Assembly (NCBI RefSeq): GCF_027887165.1
Contig: NC_077235.1
Location: 9,806,884 to 9,870,883, forward strand
Direction of reading: 5' to 3'
DNA from: Monodelphis domestica
Taxonomy: Eukaryota > Chordata > Mammalia > Didelphimorphia > Didelphidae
DNA: 64,000 nt
How positions within the stretch are numbered: the first letter of the stretch is position 1; the number at the start of each line of letters is the position of its first letter. Of this stretch, positions 29,101-44,100 are shown one piece after another. The position numbers and the translations under genes were made by a program. The notes under the pieces were generated by a model, which saw nothing but the letters and a program-made list of their open reading frames with translations, was not told the DNA's origin and did no database searches.

Positions 29101-32100
29101 TTGTAAAAACCTTAGTATAGTGCCTGGCATATGATAAGCACTATCTAGTAGTAGTAGTAGTAGTAGTAGTAGCAGCAGCAGCAAAATAAGAATAGACCCT
29201 TTCGAACTCTTTTTAAGATACAAGCATAGCCTTGCTACATAAGCTTGAGGAAGACAAAGCACAGAAGAGAGACTATAGATTAATATCCCTCAAGAACAAT
29301 GCTTTTAAAATATTGGGTAAAATATATTACATTAAAATACATTATACATTAATACATTAAAAAAACTATACAATGTGACTAGGTTGCATAGGTTGTGTTT
29401 ATATCAGGAATGCATGGGTGGTTCAGTATAGAGAAAATTACATGCATAATAAGCCATAAAAATAAGAAAAACAATGAAAACCACATAAATATACCAGTAA
29501 ATGCTAAAAAAGCTTTTTGACAAAATCCAAACTTCTTTTCTATTTAAAAAACAACCAGAAAACATAAGAATAAAAGGACTTTTCTTTAATATACGAAGCA
29601 GTATCTATGTAAAAGCAAGAACAACAATTATATGCAAGAGAGGTTAAAGGCCTTGCTAATAATAATAACATCACTGGTAAAAATGTTCATTATCATCAAC
29701 AGTACTTAAAAGAGCTAGAAATGCTAGTTCAAAGGAAAACTAAAAACAAGCAAAGAGAAAACAAAACTATCACTTTCTGTAGATGATATGGTCTACCCTG
29801 AATGCCCAAAAAAATCAACTAAAAATTAGCTGAAATAATATATTTAGCAGTTGTACAATATAAAACAAACCTATATAAGTTATTGGCATTTCTGTATGTT
29901 ATCAACAAAACCCAGAGGAGAAAGAAAAAAAATTCCACTCAAAATATGTGAATTATTTCCATTTTAGCTGAATATAAGTTAAGGCATAAAATAGTAGGAG
30001 GGACTAACTTTCAAGGGCAACTAGGTAGTTGGATAGAGCACTGAGCCTGGATAATCGGGAAGATTCATCTTTCTGGGTTAAAATCTGGCCTCAAACACTT
30101 ATTAGCTATGTGACCCTGCACAAGTCACTTCTCCCTGTTTGCCTCAGTTTCCTTATTTATAAAATGAATTGGAGAAGGAAACGGCAAACCACTCTGATAT
30201 CATTGCCAAGAAAACTCCAAATGGGGGGATCACCAAGAATCAGATACGATTGAATCAACTGAATAACAATTATCTACCAAGGCCCACAGGAACTATGATT
30301 GCTACTATGAAATGTTCTTTAGAGAAATAAAGACAGGCCATTGGAAGAATGTGAATTGTTCATGGGTAGCCAAACCAACAAAAACAATGACAATAGTCTC
30401 TAATTACTTATTCAATGCTATATCAATCAAACTCCAATTATTTTAAAGCAGCAGTTTTTTTTTTAAACCTCACCTTCCATCTTAGAATCAATATTGTGTA
30501 TTGGTTCCAAGGCAGAAAAGCAGTAAGGGCTAAGCAATAGAGGTTAAGCGACTCGTCCAGAGTCACACAGCTAGGAAGTGCCTGAAGACAGATTAGAATC
30601 TCTGGTCTCTAGGCCTAGCTCTCAATCAACTGAACCACCTACCTGCCCCCTACAGCAGCAGTTTTTAAATTTTTTGGTCTCAGGACACTTAAAAATTGAG
30701 GACCTCTCCCCCAAGAGATTTTACTTATGTGGCTTTTAGCTATTGATATTTATCACATTAGAAATTAAAATATCTTAGTTTTAACCTTGTGGCTCCCCCT
30801 CAAAGGGTCTCCTCAGGAGTTCCCAAACCATTCTTTTGAGAATCATTGCCCTAAAGAGCTAGAAAAAATAAATATAAAATTCATCTATAGGAACAAAAGA
30901 TCAAGAATTTTAAGGGAAATAAGGAAAAAAAGGAGGGAAAGATGGTATCAGATCTCAAAGTATACTACAAAAAGCAGTAATCACCAAAACAATTCAATAC
31001 TGGTTAAAAATTGAGAAGTCAATTAGTGGAACAGATTAGGTATACAACACAAAGAAACAAACCAAAATAGCAGCATAGTAGCATGCCCAGAGATCATAGA
31101 CACTAAGGTCAAAATCTAAAACCTGAAAAAAGCTGCAGGAAAAACCATAAAGTAATCTGGAAGAGATTAGGATTAGATCAACTACAATTCCAGAAGGCTA
31201 ATGATGACACCTACTACTCACCTCTTGACAGAAGAGTTATTGAATCAACATGCAGAGTAAGATATAAAAGTTTTAGACATAGCCAATGTGGGAATTTGTT
31301 TTTCCCTATTTATTTGTTCACAAAGTCTTTTTTGTTTTTCTTTTCTTCCAATGAAAGCAGTGGGAGGGTGAGGAGGGATAGCCCTGAGGTAGGATCCCAA
31401 ATTATGAGTTATAAAAAGAGAATAAAGACAAGAGTGTTATTGAAGCATTTTTAGAACACATGTAGACTAGAGAACAGAAGGAAGGCCAGAAAAAAGCTGA
31501 CAAGCAAGCCATCTCTGAAAGCTACAAGTTGAACTTATTCTATACATAAAAAGAAAAACAAGCTAAATATAATAAAGTTGATATTTCATGTACAGTTCTC
31601 TCCTCTTTCTGTTCTAGGTATGTGGAAATGCCCATCTGATCTATTATTTAAGTTCTGAATTTTTTAAAAAAGAAGAAACCATCCCATTGATGTGTTAATG
31701 TATTATTATACAGTATATATGAATGCTATAAGCATGGTATGTCAATTCTCTTATCTTACTTTTACTTACCATACTTTCTTCTTGCAGAAAGGAAAAAAAG
31801 AAGCCATAGAGAGAGTTCATTTCTTCCGTATGATCAATGAAGTCAAACATTGCAATCAGCCATCGAAAAAAGATTATCTATACCAAGAGACAAAACATTG
31901 ACCTTTAAGGAGATGTGACTAAAGCACAGAAGCTTAACTCTTTCCCCAGAGACTGTTTAATGACTTGAATTTCTTCAATATTCTAGCATACAGAGAGAAT
32001 TTCATTTCTCACTCGAAATTCTTTCAGTCAAGTCAGGTTGAGTCATTCATTCCCAGACTGGGACCTTTTGCACAAGTCACCACTGCCATTATCATGTGAA

Positions 32101-35100
32101 TGTCTTTCAAGGACTCATCATCAAAAACATTGAAGCAATTACCTTGATGCTATTAGAATAATTATGAGTACAAAGCTTCGAGAAAGCTTTAACCACAGCA
32201 CTTTCAGGTATCAGAGTTGTTGGAATGAGGCACTTCAACATCCGAGATTTTACCGCTTCAGCTAGAAAACAGAAGAGTCTCAGATGAAAGCACATCTCTA
32301 ATCCCTGACTCTTCTCCCATCACTCTATTTTTCTAGCACCTATCCCTAGTCTCAACCAAAACACATGCACACATATACTCCCACCAAAAAACCTCATATG
32401 CAAAAGAATAATAATAATTTTAAAAATCCAATAGGCAATCCCTAACCTTGACTTCACTAGAAAACAGTATTGGATACAAAGTTAAAATAAAGTCTTAGCA
32501 CAAACAACCATTGGCCCAGCACTTAATTCTTTTATAAAGAATGGGAAAAGAACAAAGTATGGACATCTTTGAAAGCAGTAGGTAGCCTGATATGCACACA
32601 TCCACCCACACCAGTGTCTGACCAATCCCATTCTACCACTTCCTATGTGGTGGTAGGAGTGATATGGCCTTGAGCAAGGCTTTGCATGTAGCCTGCTTCC
32701 ACTCATGTACTCCAAGGCTATAAGAATTAAAATATGCCATTCACAACAATTTCCATTCTGCCACTGCACCTCAATTCCTCGGGCTAGAAGAAAGAGAGCT
32801 CCAAGGACAATTACCTTAAATGTCAGGTGGTTACTGAATAGAAAAAGAAAGAGTGACTAGATAGCAATGGCAATAACTTTGGACATCTTTTAAAATCTAG
32901 TTACAGAAGTTTCTCAACGTGGATTTTGTTTCTCCAGAAATGTTGAAGAATTACCCTTGGTGCTCACTCCCTCCTGATTCCTCAACAACCTTTGGATTTT
33001 CATGATCTTATCTCTCCTTTCATAGTTTGACATGGCCAAAAACTCATTATCATTAGAGAAAGGCCTACAACATGTTAGACCTAACCTTTGGGGAGGGTCT
33101 GGGGAAAAATACAGACAAGAGTCACAGAGGGAAAGACAACATGGGCTGTGATCTATTTTGACAGAGGAAAATGACACACTGATGAGGTCATAGATCTATT
33201 AAAATGTTAGTCATTCTTTTGTTCAGAATACGAGAGGCTTATTACTTACCTAGTCAATTTTGATTTTTCCACAACCTGGCACCAACTTACCTTTCTTGTC
33301 TTCTCATTCTCCTCCTCTACGCATATAACATACACTTTAAATTACTGAATTATTTTCTGATTCTGGAATATATCCCAAGGCTTCCAGACTCCTTGAGTCC
33401 AGTATGTTTCCTATGCCTGGAATATCCTCTCTCCTATACTTTACTTATTCAGTTGTATCCAATTCTTTAAAAGTTGACTCAGATGACACCTCCTTGGTCC
33501 TCCACTCCCAGGTGGTAACAAGCTATGCTATCCAATTTAAAAGCACTTGGTTTCCTATGTCTCAAATGTACTAATTCTGTATTATAATTCTGTGTGTATA
33601 TATACTGGGCTGCAAAATTCATGAAGGTAGGTAAGCATATGGTCTTTTTTCCCCTTTTAAAAAACCGTTACCTTCTTCTGTCTTACTGATTTTAAGGCAG
33701 AAGAGCAGTATGGGTTAGGCAATTAGGGTTAAGTGACTTGCTCTGAGTCTCACAGCTAGGAAGTGTCTGAGGGCAGATTTAAACCCAGGACCTCCTGTCT
33801 GTGCCCTATTCACTGAGCTACCTATTTGCCCCATAGGCATGTGGTCTTAATCAAGCTTCCTATCTATTAACTTGGCACTAGCTTCCAGCCCAAGCACTTT
33901 GCATTTTTCCCTCATATACAACAAATCTTAGAGAAGGTATTATTAGCCATCCTGATGTCCAGAATGAGCTATGGCTAACAAGGAAATCTAAAAAGAACCA
34001 AAGGGGTTTAGGGTTAAAAAAATTTTTTTTGATATGGGAAATGAAGAGGATCAAGGAAGGATCAAATTCCTGCTCAGGGTAGATTGTGCCATGGTGATAG
34101 AAAGAAGGCAGAAGCATTGGATTGTTACTTCCATTTTCTCTGCGAAACAGAGTGATCTTTAACCTGGAAAGGACAAAATAAATAAGGCGAAGAGAAATCT
34201 GATGCTGAAGATAAGTAAGGAGAGACTAAGGGAGCAGCATGCTGCCCTTCTGGAGTTCAAGGCACTAGATCTGTTCAGTTCCAACCAAAGATATTAAAGA
34301 AACTAATGGAAATGCCTCCTGAGCCATTGCTAGTGATTTTGGAGAGGCACAGGAGTACTGAAGGCTAGAGAAAGAAAGGCAAACGTGTCCATTTTCCAAA
34401 CAGAAGAGAATGGAATCTGCAAACCACAGGCCAATAAGTTTCACATCGAGCCCAAACAAATTTGGAAATAGATTATTAAAGAGGTGATTAGCAAACATTT
34501 CTATCTAGAAAGGGAACAGTGATCACAAAGTGATCACCTGACGAGGCTTTTTCAAGAACAAGGCATGCTATATATTTTGATCCAGTAATACCACTACTAG
34601 GTCTGTATCCCAAAGAGATAAAAAAAAAATGGAAAAGAATGTGTTTGTACAAAAATATTTATAGCTGTGCTTTTTGTGGTGGCAAAAAATTGGAAAATGA
34701 GGGGATGCCCTTCCATTGGGGAATGGCTGAACAAATTGTGGTATCTGATGGTGATGGAATACTATTGTGCTATAAGAAATGATGAACAAGATGATTTCAG
34801 AAAGAACTAGAAAGTCCTATATGAACTGATGCAGAGTGAAATAAGCAGAATCAGGAGAACACTGTGTACGGTAACAAAAATACTGCAGAATGTGATAGCT
34901 ACTAATAACAATACAATGATCCAGGATCATTTTGAGGAACTTATGAAAAAGAAATGCTAAACACCTCTAGGGAAAGAACTGATGGAATAGAAATGCAGAT
35001 GAAAACATACAATTTATCACTTGTTTATTCAGGCATATGATTTAGGGTTTTGGTTTTATATGATTTTTCACTTACAAAAATGAATAATATGGAAATCTGT

Positions 35101-38100
35101 TTTGCATGATAATACATGTGTAACCCAGAAAAAAATAAAAATAAGGAAAAAATAAAAAGGAAAAAAAATCCCCGAGAAAGGATTAAAAAAAAAAAAGAAC
35201 AAGTCATGCTAGATTAACTTCTTCCTTCTTTCCTCCTCTCTTTTTCCTTTTTTTGAGAAGGCTATTCATCTGGTATTATTAGGAGAATGGTATCAATATA
35301 GGCTACCTAGTATTTTTTTCATTTTTGGTGGGGTTACATTTGGAATTCTTTCCTATGCTCCCATTAGTAAAGGCCAACATTTGATATAGATATTATATAT
35401 GGAACCATATAATATGTATTTCCATTTATCAATTCTTTCTCTGGAAGTGGATAACATCTTCCTTCATAAGTCCTTTGTGGTTCATAGGAATGTTCATGCT
35501 TTTCAGAATAGCTTAGTCATTCATTCACAGTTTCTCTGTGAGCAATATTGCGGTTACTACTATAAATAATTCTCTCTTGGTTCTGTTCATTTCATTCTGC
35601 AAATCTTTCTATGTTTTTCTAAAACCAACCTACTCATCATTTCTTACAATGCAATAGTATTCCACAACCTAGTGTTTTTAGCAAAGAATTTGAAAGTCTC
35701 TCATGCTATTCTTTTTTTTAAACCCTTACCTTCAGTCTTAGAATCAATATTAAGTAATGGTTCCAAAACAGAAGAGTGGTTAACAGCTAGATAATTAGTT
35801 AAGTGGCTTACCGAGGGGCATATAACTAGGAAGAATGTGAGGCTCTCATGTTATTATTGATGGAGAGGTGTAGGACAGATGATAGTAAAATTAAACAGAC
35901 TTGGAAGTGAATGAGAATGGTCAGAGAAAATGAACAATTCAACAATGTCAACTTAGAATGAAGAGTCTCCAAAAGAATGGCCCAAGGGTCTAGCTGGGCT
36001 GGGCTTACAGCTTACCAGCTGTCCAACACTTTCATCAATGACTCAGATAAAGGCAAAGATGGAAGGCACATGAAGTCTACAGATGACACACAACTGGAAG
36101 GGCTAACACACTACATAGAGTTAGGATGCAAAAAGATCATAACAGACTAGAACACTAGGCTGAAGCTGATATGGTTCCATTTCCTCCTATTAAATTTCAA
36201 ATCATATACTTGCATTCAAAAACTCTATAAGCACAAGGTGAGAGATGTATATATATAGCTAGCTAACAGTCTATGTGAGAAAAGATCCTGAGGTTGTATG
36301 GGACTACAATATCCGTGTGAGCTGACAGTGTATTGCAGTAGCCAAGGAATATGGTTTGTTAATCACTGTGATCACTGTCTTCTGAACAGCAGCACACTTC
36401 CAAGAATTGGAGAAGTAAGAGTCCTGCTATACTCTGCCCTCATCACCCCACATGTGGCATCTACATTTTAGGAAAGATGTTGGAAAGCTAGAGAGTATCC
36501 AAAGGAGGCCACCAGGTTTATAAAGCACCTTGAGGCAATGACATTTAAGCAACAGCTAAAGGAAATAAGAATGTTTAGGATCACAGAGAACTAAGGGAGA
36601 TGCAGAGAGCTGTCTTGTACTAACTGTCAACTGCAAGGAACACAGAGAGAAAACCAAACAGTCCTCGCCACCAAAGAGCTGACCTACTGGCAAGAATATA
36701 TGTACACAGCTAAGTATACAGAAAATAGACACAATAATTTCAAGATGGAATGGAAGAGCATTATCAACTGGAGTGCAGGGAAATTAGAAAAGACTTTTTG
36801 GAGGGGGTGGCACTTGACTTGAGCCTTGAAAGAAACCAGGGACCCCAAGAGTTAAAATGTAAGGAGGAAGAGAATTCTAAGCCTGGGGGTTAACCTGTGT
36901 GAAGGTACAGAAACAGGAAATGGAAAGTCACATACAGAAAATAGTGAAAAGGATCACATGACAAAATTTGAATCCAAAGAACAAGTTAGCACAATGGGCT
37001 GAATCAGACAACATGGAATTTAATAGGTGTAATAGAAAGTCTTATACTTAGGTTAAAAAAAATCACCTTCACAAATACAAGATCGCTAAACAAATGATCA
37101 GAAAAAGATTGGGGTCTTTTAGTAAACAACTCCAATAAGTCAAGGGATTGATAGGACAGCCAAAAGAGGTAGATTTAAGAGTTCTTAACCTAGGGTAGAG
37201 ATTCAATAAGGACATATTTTAGGGAGAATCCCTGAACTTAGCCAGGAAAAAAAATTTACACCCTTATTTTAACTAAGTCCTAACGAGAATGTAGGTTTTC
37301 CTTCAATTATGAATGTAGGTAACAACCCTTAATTCTGAGCAGAGATCTGTTTATATTTGGTTTCACCAGACTGACTACTGGAGGGATCCAAGATGTCAAA
37401 GTGTGAAGAAGAATTAAGTCACTATGATCTTACACTGTATTACAAGAGGTCAGAGGAGGTGATACTCCTGCTCTCCTCAACCCTAGGTATGCGACATCTG
37501 AAGTGTTCTGTATAATTCTAGGCATCATATTTTAAGAATGACCTTGATACAAGGGGCCACCTCCAGAAGAGTAAGGCTTGGAAAACATTTCCAGTGACAG
37601 ACCTTGTCTGTTGTCTGAGAGTTAGCCTACCTAAGAAAGAGAAAAATTCTTTGGCCATAGCAATAGTATCAGTATTGACCTTCTTAAAATAAATTTACAG
37701 TTTCAAGCACAATCTTCTTTTTCTATTCTGCTATGTATACAGAACTGTCCATTGTATTTAAGTTCAGAGTAAAAAAAAAAAGAGTAATTTTTAAAATACT
37801 GGCATTCTCACTGTAAATGAAACCAAATATGGAAATGAAGTTGCAGCTAAGTGGAAAGAAGGCTCATCACTTTTTGCAGATGACATGATGGTCTACTTAA
37901 AGAATCCTAGAGATTCAACCAAAAAGCTAATTGAAATAATCAACAACTTTAGCAAAGTTGCAGGATACAAAATAAACCCACATAAGTCATCAGCTTTTCT
38001 ATATATCTCCAACACAGCTCAGCAGCAAAAACTAGAAAGAGAAATCCCATTCAAAATCACCTTAGACAAAATAAAATACCTAGGAATCTACCTCCCAAGA

Positions 38101-41100
38101 CAAACACAGGAACTATATGAACACAACTACAAAACACTTGCCACACAACTAAAACTAGACTTGAGCAATTGGAAAAACATTAACTGCTCATGGGTAGGAC
38201 GAGCCAACATAATAAAAATGACTATCCTGCCCAAACTTATTTATCTATTTAGTGCCATACCCATGGAACTCCCAAAAAATTTCTTTACTGATTTGGAAAA
38301 AAGCATAACAAAGTTCATTTGGAATAACAAAAGATCAAGGATATCCAGGGAAATAATGAAAAAAAAACACTAATGAGGGGGGCCTAGCAGTCCCAGACCT
38401 CAAACTATATTACAAAGCAGCAGTCATCAAAACAATTTGGTACTGGCTAAGAGACAGAAAGGAGGATCAGTGGAATAGACTGGGGGAAAGCGACCTCAGC
38501 CAGATAGTATACGATAAACCCAAAGATCCCAGGTCTTGGGACAAAAATTCACTATTTGATAAGAACTGCTGGGAAAATTGGAAGACAGTGTGGGAGAGAT
38601 TAGGAATTGATCAACACCTCACACCCTACACCAAGATAAATTCAAAATGGGTGAAAGACTTAAACATAAAGAAGGAAACCATAAGTAAATTGGGTAAACA
38701 CAGAATAGTATACATGTCAGACCTTTGGGAAGGGAAAGACTTTAAAACCAAGCAAGACATAGAGAGAATCACAAAATGTAAAATAAATAATTTCGACTAC
38801 ATCAAATTAAAAGGCTTTTGTACAAACAAAAGAAATGTAACTAAAATCAGAAGGAAAACAACAAGTTGGGAAAAAATCTTCATAAAAACCTCTGACAAAG
38901 GTTTAATTACTCAAATTTATAAAGAGCTAAATCAATTGTACAAAAAATCAAGCCATTCCCCAATTGATAAATGGGCAAGGGACATGGATAGACAGTTTTC
39001 AGATAAAGAAATCAAAACTATTAATAAGCACATGGAGAAGTGCTCCACATCTCTTATAATCAGAGAGATGCAAATCAAAACAACTCTGAGGTATCACCTC
39101 ACACCTAGCAGATTGGCTAACATGACAGTTATGGAAAGTAATGAATGCTGGAGGGGATGTGGCAAAGTAGGGACATTAATTCATTGCTGGTGGAGTTGTG
39201 AACTGATCCAGCCATTCTGGAGGGCAATTTGGAACTATGCACAAAGGGCGATAAAAGAATGTCTACCCTTTGATCCAGCCATAGCACTGCTGGGTTTGTA
39301 CCCCAAAGAGATAATGGACAAAAAGACTTGTACAAAAATATTCATAGCTGCGCTCTTTGTGGTGGCCAAAAATTGGAAAATGAGGGGATGCCCATCAATT
39401 GGGGAATGGGTGAACAAATTGTGGTATATGTTGGTGATGGAATACTATTGTGCAAAAAGGAATAATAAAGTGGAGGAATTCCATGGAGACTGGAACAACC
39501 TCCAGGAAGTGATGCAGAGCGAGAGGAGCAGAACCAGGAGAACATTGTACACAGAGACAAACACACTGTGGTATCATCGAACGTAATGGACTTCTCCATT
39601 AGTGGTGGTGTAATGTCCCTGCACAATCTGCAGGGATCAAGGAGAAAAAAACACTATCCAAAAGCAGAGGACAAACTGAGGGAATAGAAACACCAAGGAA
39701 AAGCAACTGCCTGACTACAATGGCTGAGGGGACATGACAGAGGAAAGACTCGGAGCGAACACTCTGATGCAAATACTAACAACATGGCAATGGGTTCAAG
39801 TCAAGAACACATATGATACCAGTGGAATCACATGTCGGCCACGGGGGGTGGGAGGGAGGAAAAGAAAATGATCTTTGTCTTTAATGAAAAATGCATGGAA
39901 ATGATCAAATAAAATACTATAAAATTAAAAAAAAAAAAAGAAAGAAGGCTCACAGGTTCTACTTCAAGAAGCAAATGGAGGAGATGGTTTTATCATGTGC
40001 CCAAAAGCAACAAGAGATTTCTGGCATATTTCACATCTAGCCTAGCAGAGCTCATAATAAGGAAAAAGGCCATCCTGAACATAACTCTAACTTCTATACC
40101 AATATCTGCTGTGAAGGATGAAGAGAATTTCTAAGATGAACTTGACAAGAACAGCTAGGTTCATCAAATACATTTGATGCTTAGCAACTTCAAATCAAAG
40201 GGGGGTACAAAGGCTAGCCAAAAACATAGTGAAGAACAGAGTTCAGGATTAAGAAATGAGAGAGGTAAAAAGTCTTATAGATTACTCAGAAGCTTCTTGC
40301 TTATTTAGTATGAAGTCTTCTATCTAGAACCATAATCCAAATAATACTGCCACTATTACTGTGTCAATTTTTTCCCTCATGGTTCTACTTATCATTCCAA
40401 TAACTTTCCAAACCAAAATAGCCTAATGTGGTTTGTTCCTATTAGAATGTGAGCTCCTTGAAGGCAAGGTCTTTCTTAATTTTTGTTTTTGTATTCCCTG
40501 TGCTTGGCACAGTGCCTGGCACACAGAGCTTAAGAAACACTTTTTCATTCACTTGTGAGATTCACAAATATTTAGATGTAAGTAACAATCATTGCTACAA
40601 AAATATGAAACTAATTATAATCTTACAGGAAATAGCTGATTATCTACATGGGAGTCACTTTCTAATCAGCTGTTGTCAGTCAAATAAACTAGGTAGAACA
40701 AAAGGTCAAGGTTAATATGAAACTGCAAGGTAAAGATGAGAAGAGACTGTGTGCAACCAGAATAGCTCAATCAACTTATATAAGCAGAGGCCTTAGAATA
40801 TTAAGAGATTTGCAAAGTCTCGTGGGAGTGTTTGTATGGAAGACTATGAACATCAAAAGAAACGTAGAAAAAGAAAAGGAGTTGGCATAAAGTCTGGAAT
40901 GTGACAATAAGCCAGATCATCCGAAGGATATTTATGAAGGAAAGTGGAAGGATGACAGATAGAAAAAGTCAAATAAATCTGCCAACATTTCTCTAATCTA
41001 TTTTCATCACTGACGACAGTGGAATTACCTCCTTTGGTCTCTTAACAACTTGGAACCCAATGTGCTATGTGATCCAGCTTCAGAGGCACTGAGGCACTGA

Positions 41101-44100
41101 TTTCTAGGGTATCAGAAAAAGGGCCAAAGGGACATCAGGACCATCATATGAAACTTTTCTATGATAATAATCTACATGTGTAACAAGGGTATTCTTAATA
41201 AAAAATGAGAGAGGAACAGGCAAACCACAGCTTTGGTCACACAGATGAACAAAAGGTATAGAGAATAGAAGATGCTTGAACAAAATATACTGGGAAAAAA
41301 AAATCTGGAGAAGTGGCCTGCTATCTAAGGAACCACCACTACCAATTGTCACCTACAGACATGTGAACTCCAAAGCCCTGGGAAAAGCAATATAATCCTT
41401 CCTCACCAAAGATCCTGCATCCACAGCCTGCGCACTATAGACTTTATCCAGAGACTTTTGTAGAGATTCAACCTGGCTAAGACAAAGCTACTATGGGCCC
41501 AGAAAAGAAAGTTCTTCCCATTGAAGTCCTTGGCATGGTCAATAGATAAGGTTTTATCAATAGAAATGACACTAAAAAAGATGCATTATGGGGGCAGCTA
41601 GGCAGCTCAGTGGAGAGAGAGTCAGGCCTGGAGATAGGAATACCTGGGTTCAAATGTGACCTCAGATACTTCCCAGCTGTGTGACTCGAGGCAAGTCACT
41701 TAACCCCCACTGCCCACCCCTTACCACTCTACTGCTTTGGAACCAACATATAGGAGTGATTCTAAGACAGAAGGTAAGGGTTTTTATATTAAAAAAAAAA
41801 TTACCATGTACAGGGCTGATGCACTGGGGTCTTTCCATCTGACTTGCAGCTAGAATCTCCACTATGCATTATCGTCCCATGAGAATGAGAGCTTCTTGAG
41901 AGCAGGCACTGACTTCTCTTTGTATCCCCAAATCTTAGCACAGTGTTTGGCAAACAGTAAGCGCTTAAATGCTTTTTCATCCATTCATCTTACACTTATT
42001 TCAAGATCTATTGGAAATTGAGACCACTATATAACATTAAATGAGGAAGCATGATACAGTGGATAGAGGTCTGGCATTAAAGACAGGATGCCAAGTATTG
42101 CTTCTGATTCACAGTGACTTTGTGATCCTGGACAAAGTACTTAACCTCTAGGCAACTCTCTGAAACTATCGGCAGCAAAGACAACAATTGCTTTGGTTGA
42201 GGGAGTTTCTTTGCCCAGAAGCTCACTATGCCAATGAAACCACAGGTCTAGTCTCTATGTAATATTAAGAGCCCTTCTCCAATAGTTAAGTAGTAAAAAT
42301 ACAAACTTTTCTCAAAAGAAACAAATTACAAATGGCCATTTGAATTAAATGTTCCAATTGCTAACAAGCAAAGAGATGTCAGTTAAATGTGACTCTGAGG
42401 CATCAAGTCAGCAAAGATGACAAAAGAGTAAAAAATTAATTGTTGGTAGGGATATGGAAAAACAAGCACATTAATTCAGGCAAGTGGATTATGAGCTGGT
42501 CTGCTCATCTACAAGCAATATGTAATTCTAAAGTAAGAGTTACTCAAATGTTCATCCCTAGTGACCCCACTATGGAAGACTCCTAGGAAATACTGAAAAG
42601 TGAAGAAAGTAGAAAAAAAGAGCCACAGCTACTAACTACTGTTATGTGAAGACAACATGAAAGAATACTAAAACTCAACTGGACAGCACTGGTACCGACT
42701 TGTTCAAATTAAAGCTATAGAGTCTTGGTTCTTTTAACAAAGTGGTAAATAACAGAAGCCTGATCATTTACAATCACTCTGAGGTGCTGTCTCAATCTAT
42801 TGTTCTGGAGATTTTTGGTTCTGGCTTTTGCTATCCATTATGCTAAAAATTAAACAAAATTTATCAAATGATAAAGAGTACAAGAAGTCACTGTGTTTAC
42901 TGGTTATATTGATTATATTTTACATTTGACCTTGGGAAGTAAAATGTAGCCTTAAAGCCTTCCTCCAAAGAAGGTGTTTCCTGTGTACATGAAAAGATTA
43001 CACAGGAGTCCTTGACAGATGCAGCTACAAAGATAACTTTGTACAATCAGAAGCAAAACATTGGTAAAGGAACTAAAAGCTGAGAAAAGGTCTTCACTAC
43101 CATTATGGAAGCTGTTCCAAAGGAAGAGACTGACTTCCTAGAGACACTAAGGGCCTCTAAATTCTTTGGTTTTCAAATCACATTACAATGATTGCATTAA
43201 GCACCAAATTGTTATAAGAATTCCTCAGCCAAAATTCACAACCACTCAAAAAAGATCAAAACTCTTTAAAATCCCCACAGAAAAACAGTCAACAAGAGGA
43301 AGAAGACTTGTTGTCTAGCTGCCATCTGCACTGGGATTGGAAGCCCCCTGAGTTGATCTATTAGCTGGACAACAAATGAGGCCAAAAACTGACTAGAAAT
43401 TGAGTAGGAAGAGATGTAATTGGGAAACCACAGCATTTCTAAAGGTCCCTAAAACTAAAAAAAAAAAATAATCATAGAACCACACAATTTCTGAAAATAC
43501 AAAACTGCCAGTGACCCAAAGGGCAATAGAGATGCAGAGATACCATAAAGGAAACATATAACTGGAAAAGGAGGAGGGTCAATAACATAGTAATATCCAA
43601 GAAAAGAAAGAAAAAAGCAAGACAGGCTGAACTGTTAATCATGAAATTTTAAAAGATCTACCCAAAGCTACACACAGAAACTCTCCCCTATCCTCAACAC
43701 AATGGGTAGACCTGCTAGAGTGAATTTATGGGAAAACATGAAGATGGTCCAGCAAAGCAGCAGTCTGATAGGTAAGAGAACAAGGAAAGAGTGGCACCCA
43801 AACACCTAGAGAGCAGAGAACTAATTATCAAGGAGGAGAGTAATCAATAGTGTCAAAAGCTGCAGAAAGGTCAAGGAAAATGAGGATTGAGGAAAGGCCA
43901 ATGAATGGAGAAATTTACAAAGTGGTGAGTTTGGAGAGAGCTGTTTCAGTGGAATGATAAGGTTGGAAGCCAGACTAAAAGAGATTAAGAGAGTGAGAGC
44001 AGAGAAAGCAGAGGCATCTACTGTAGGTGGCCTTTTAAACAAGTTGTAGCCACAAAGGGTAGAAGAAATATAAGATAATATTTAGCAGGGATGGAGGATC

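Larger units (their letters stand above)
29262..31435 (+). mobile_element. Old L1 ORF2 fragment carrying nested insertions
   Basis: Decayed reverse-transcriptase region: gtagatgatatggtctacc at 29779-29797 is the xxDDMVY box. Later [18 protein letters not shown] follows at about 30,880-30,935. It is broken by a MAR-type SINE (30,013-30,270), a hAT element and, inside that, a tRNA-derived SINE. Confidence 0.75.
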
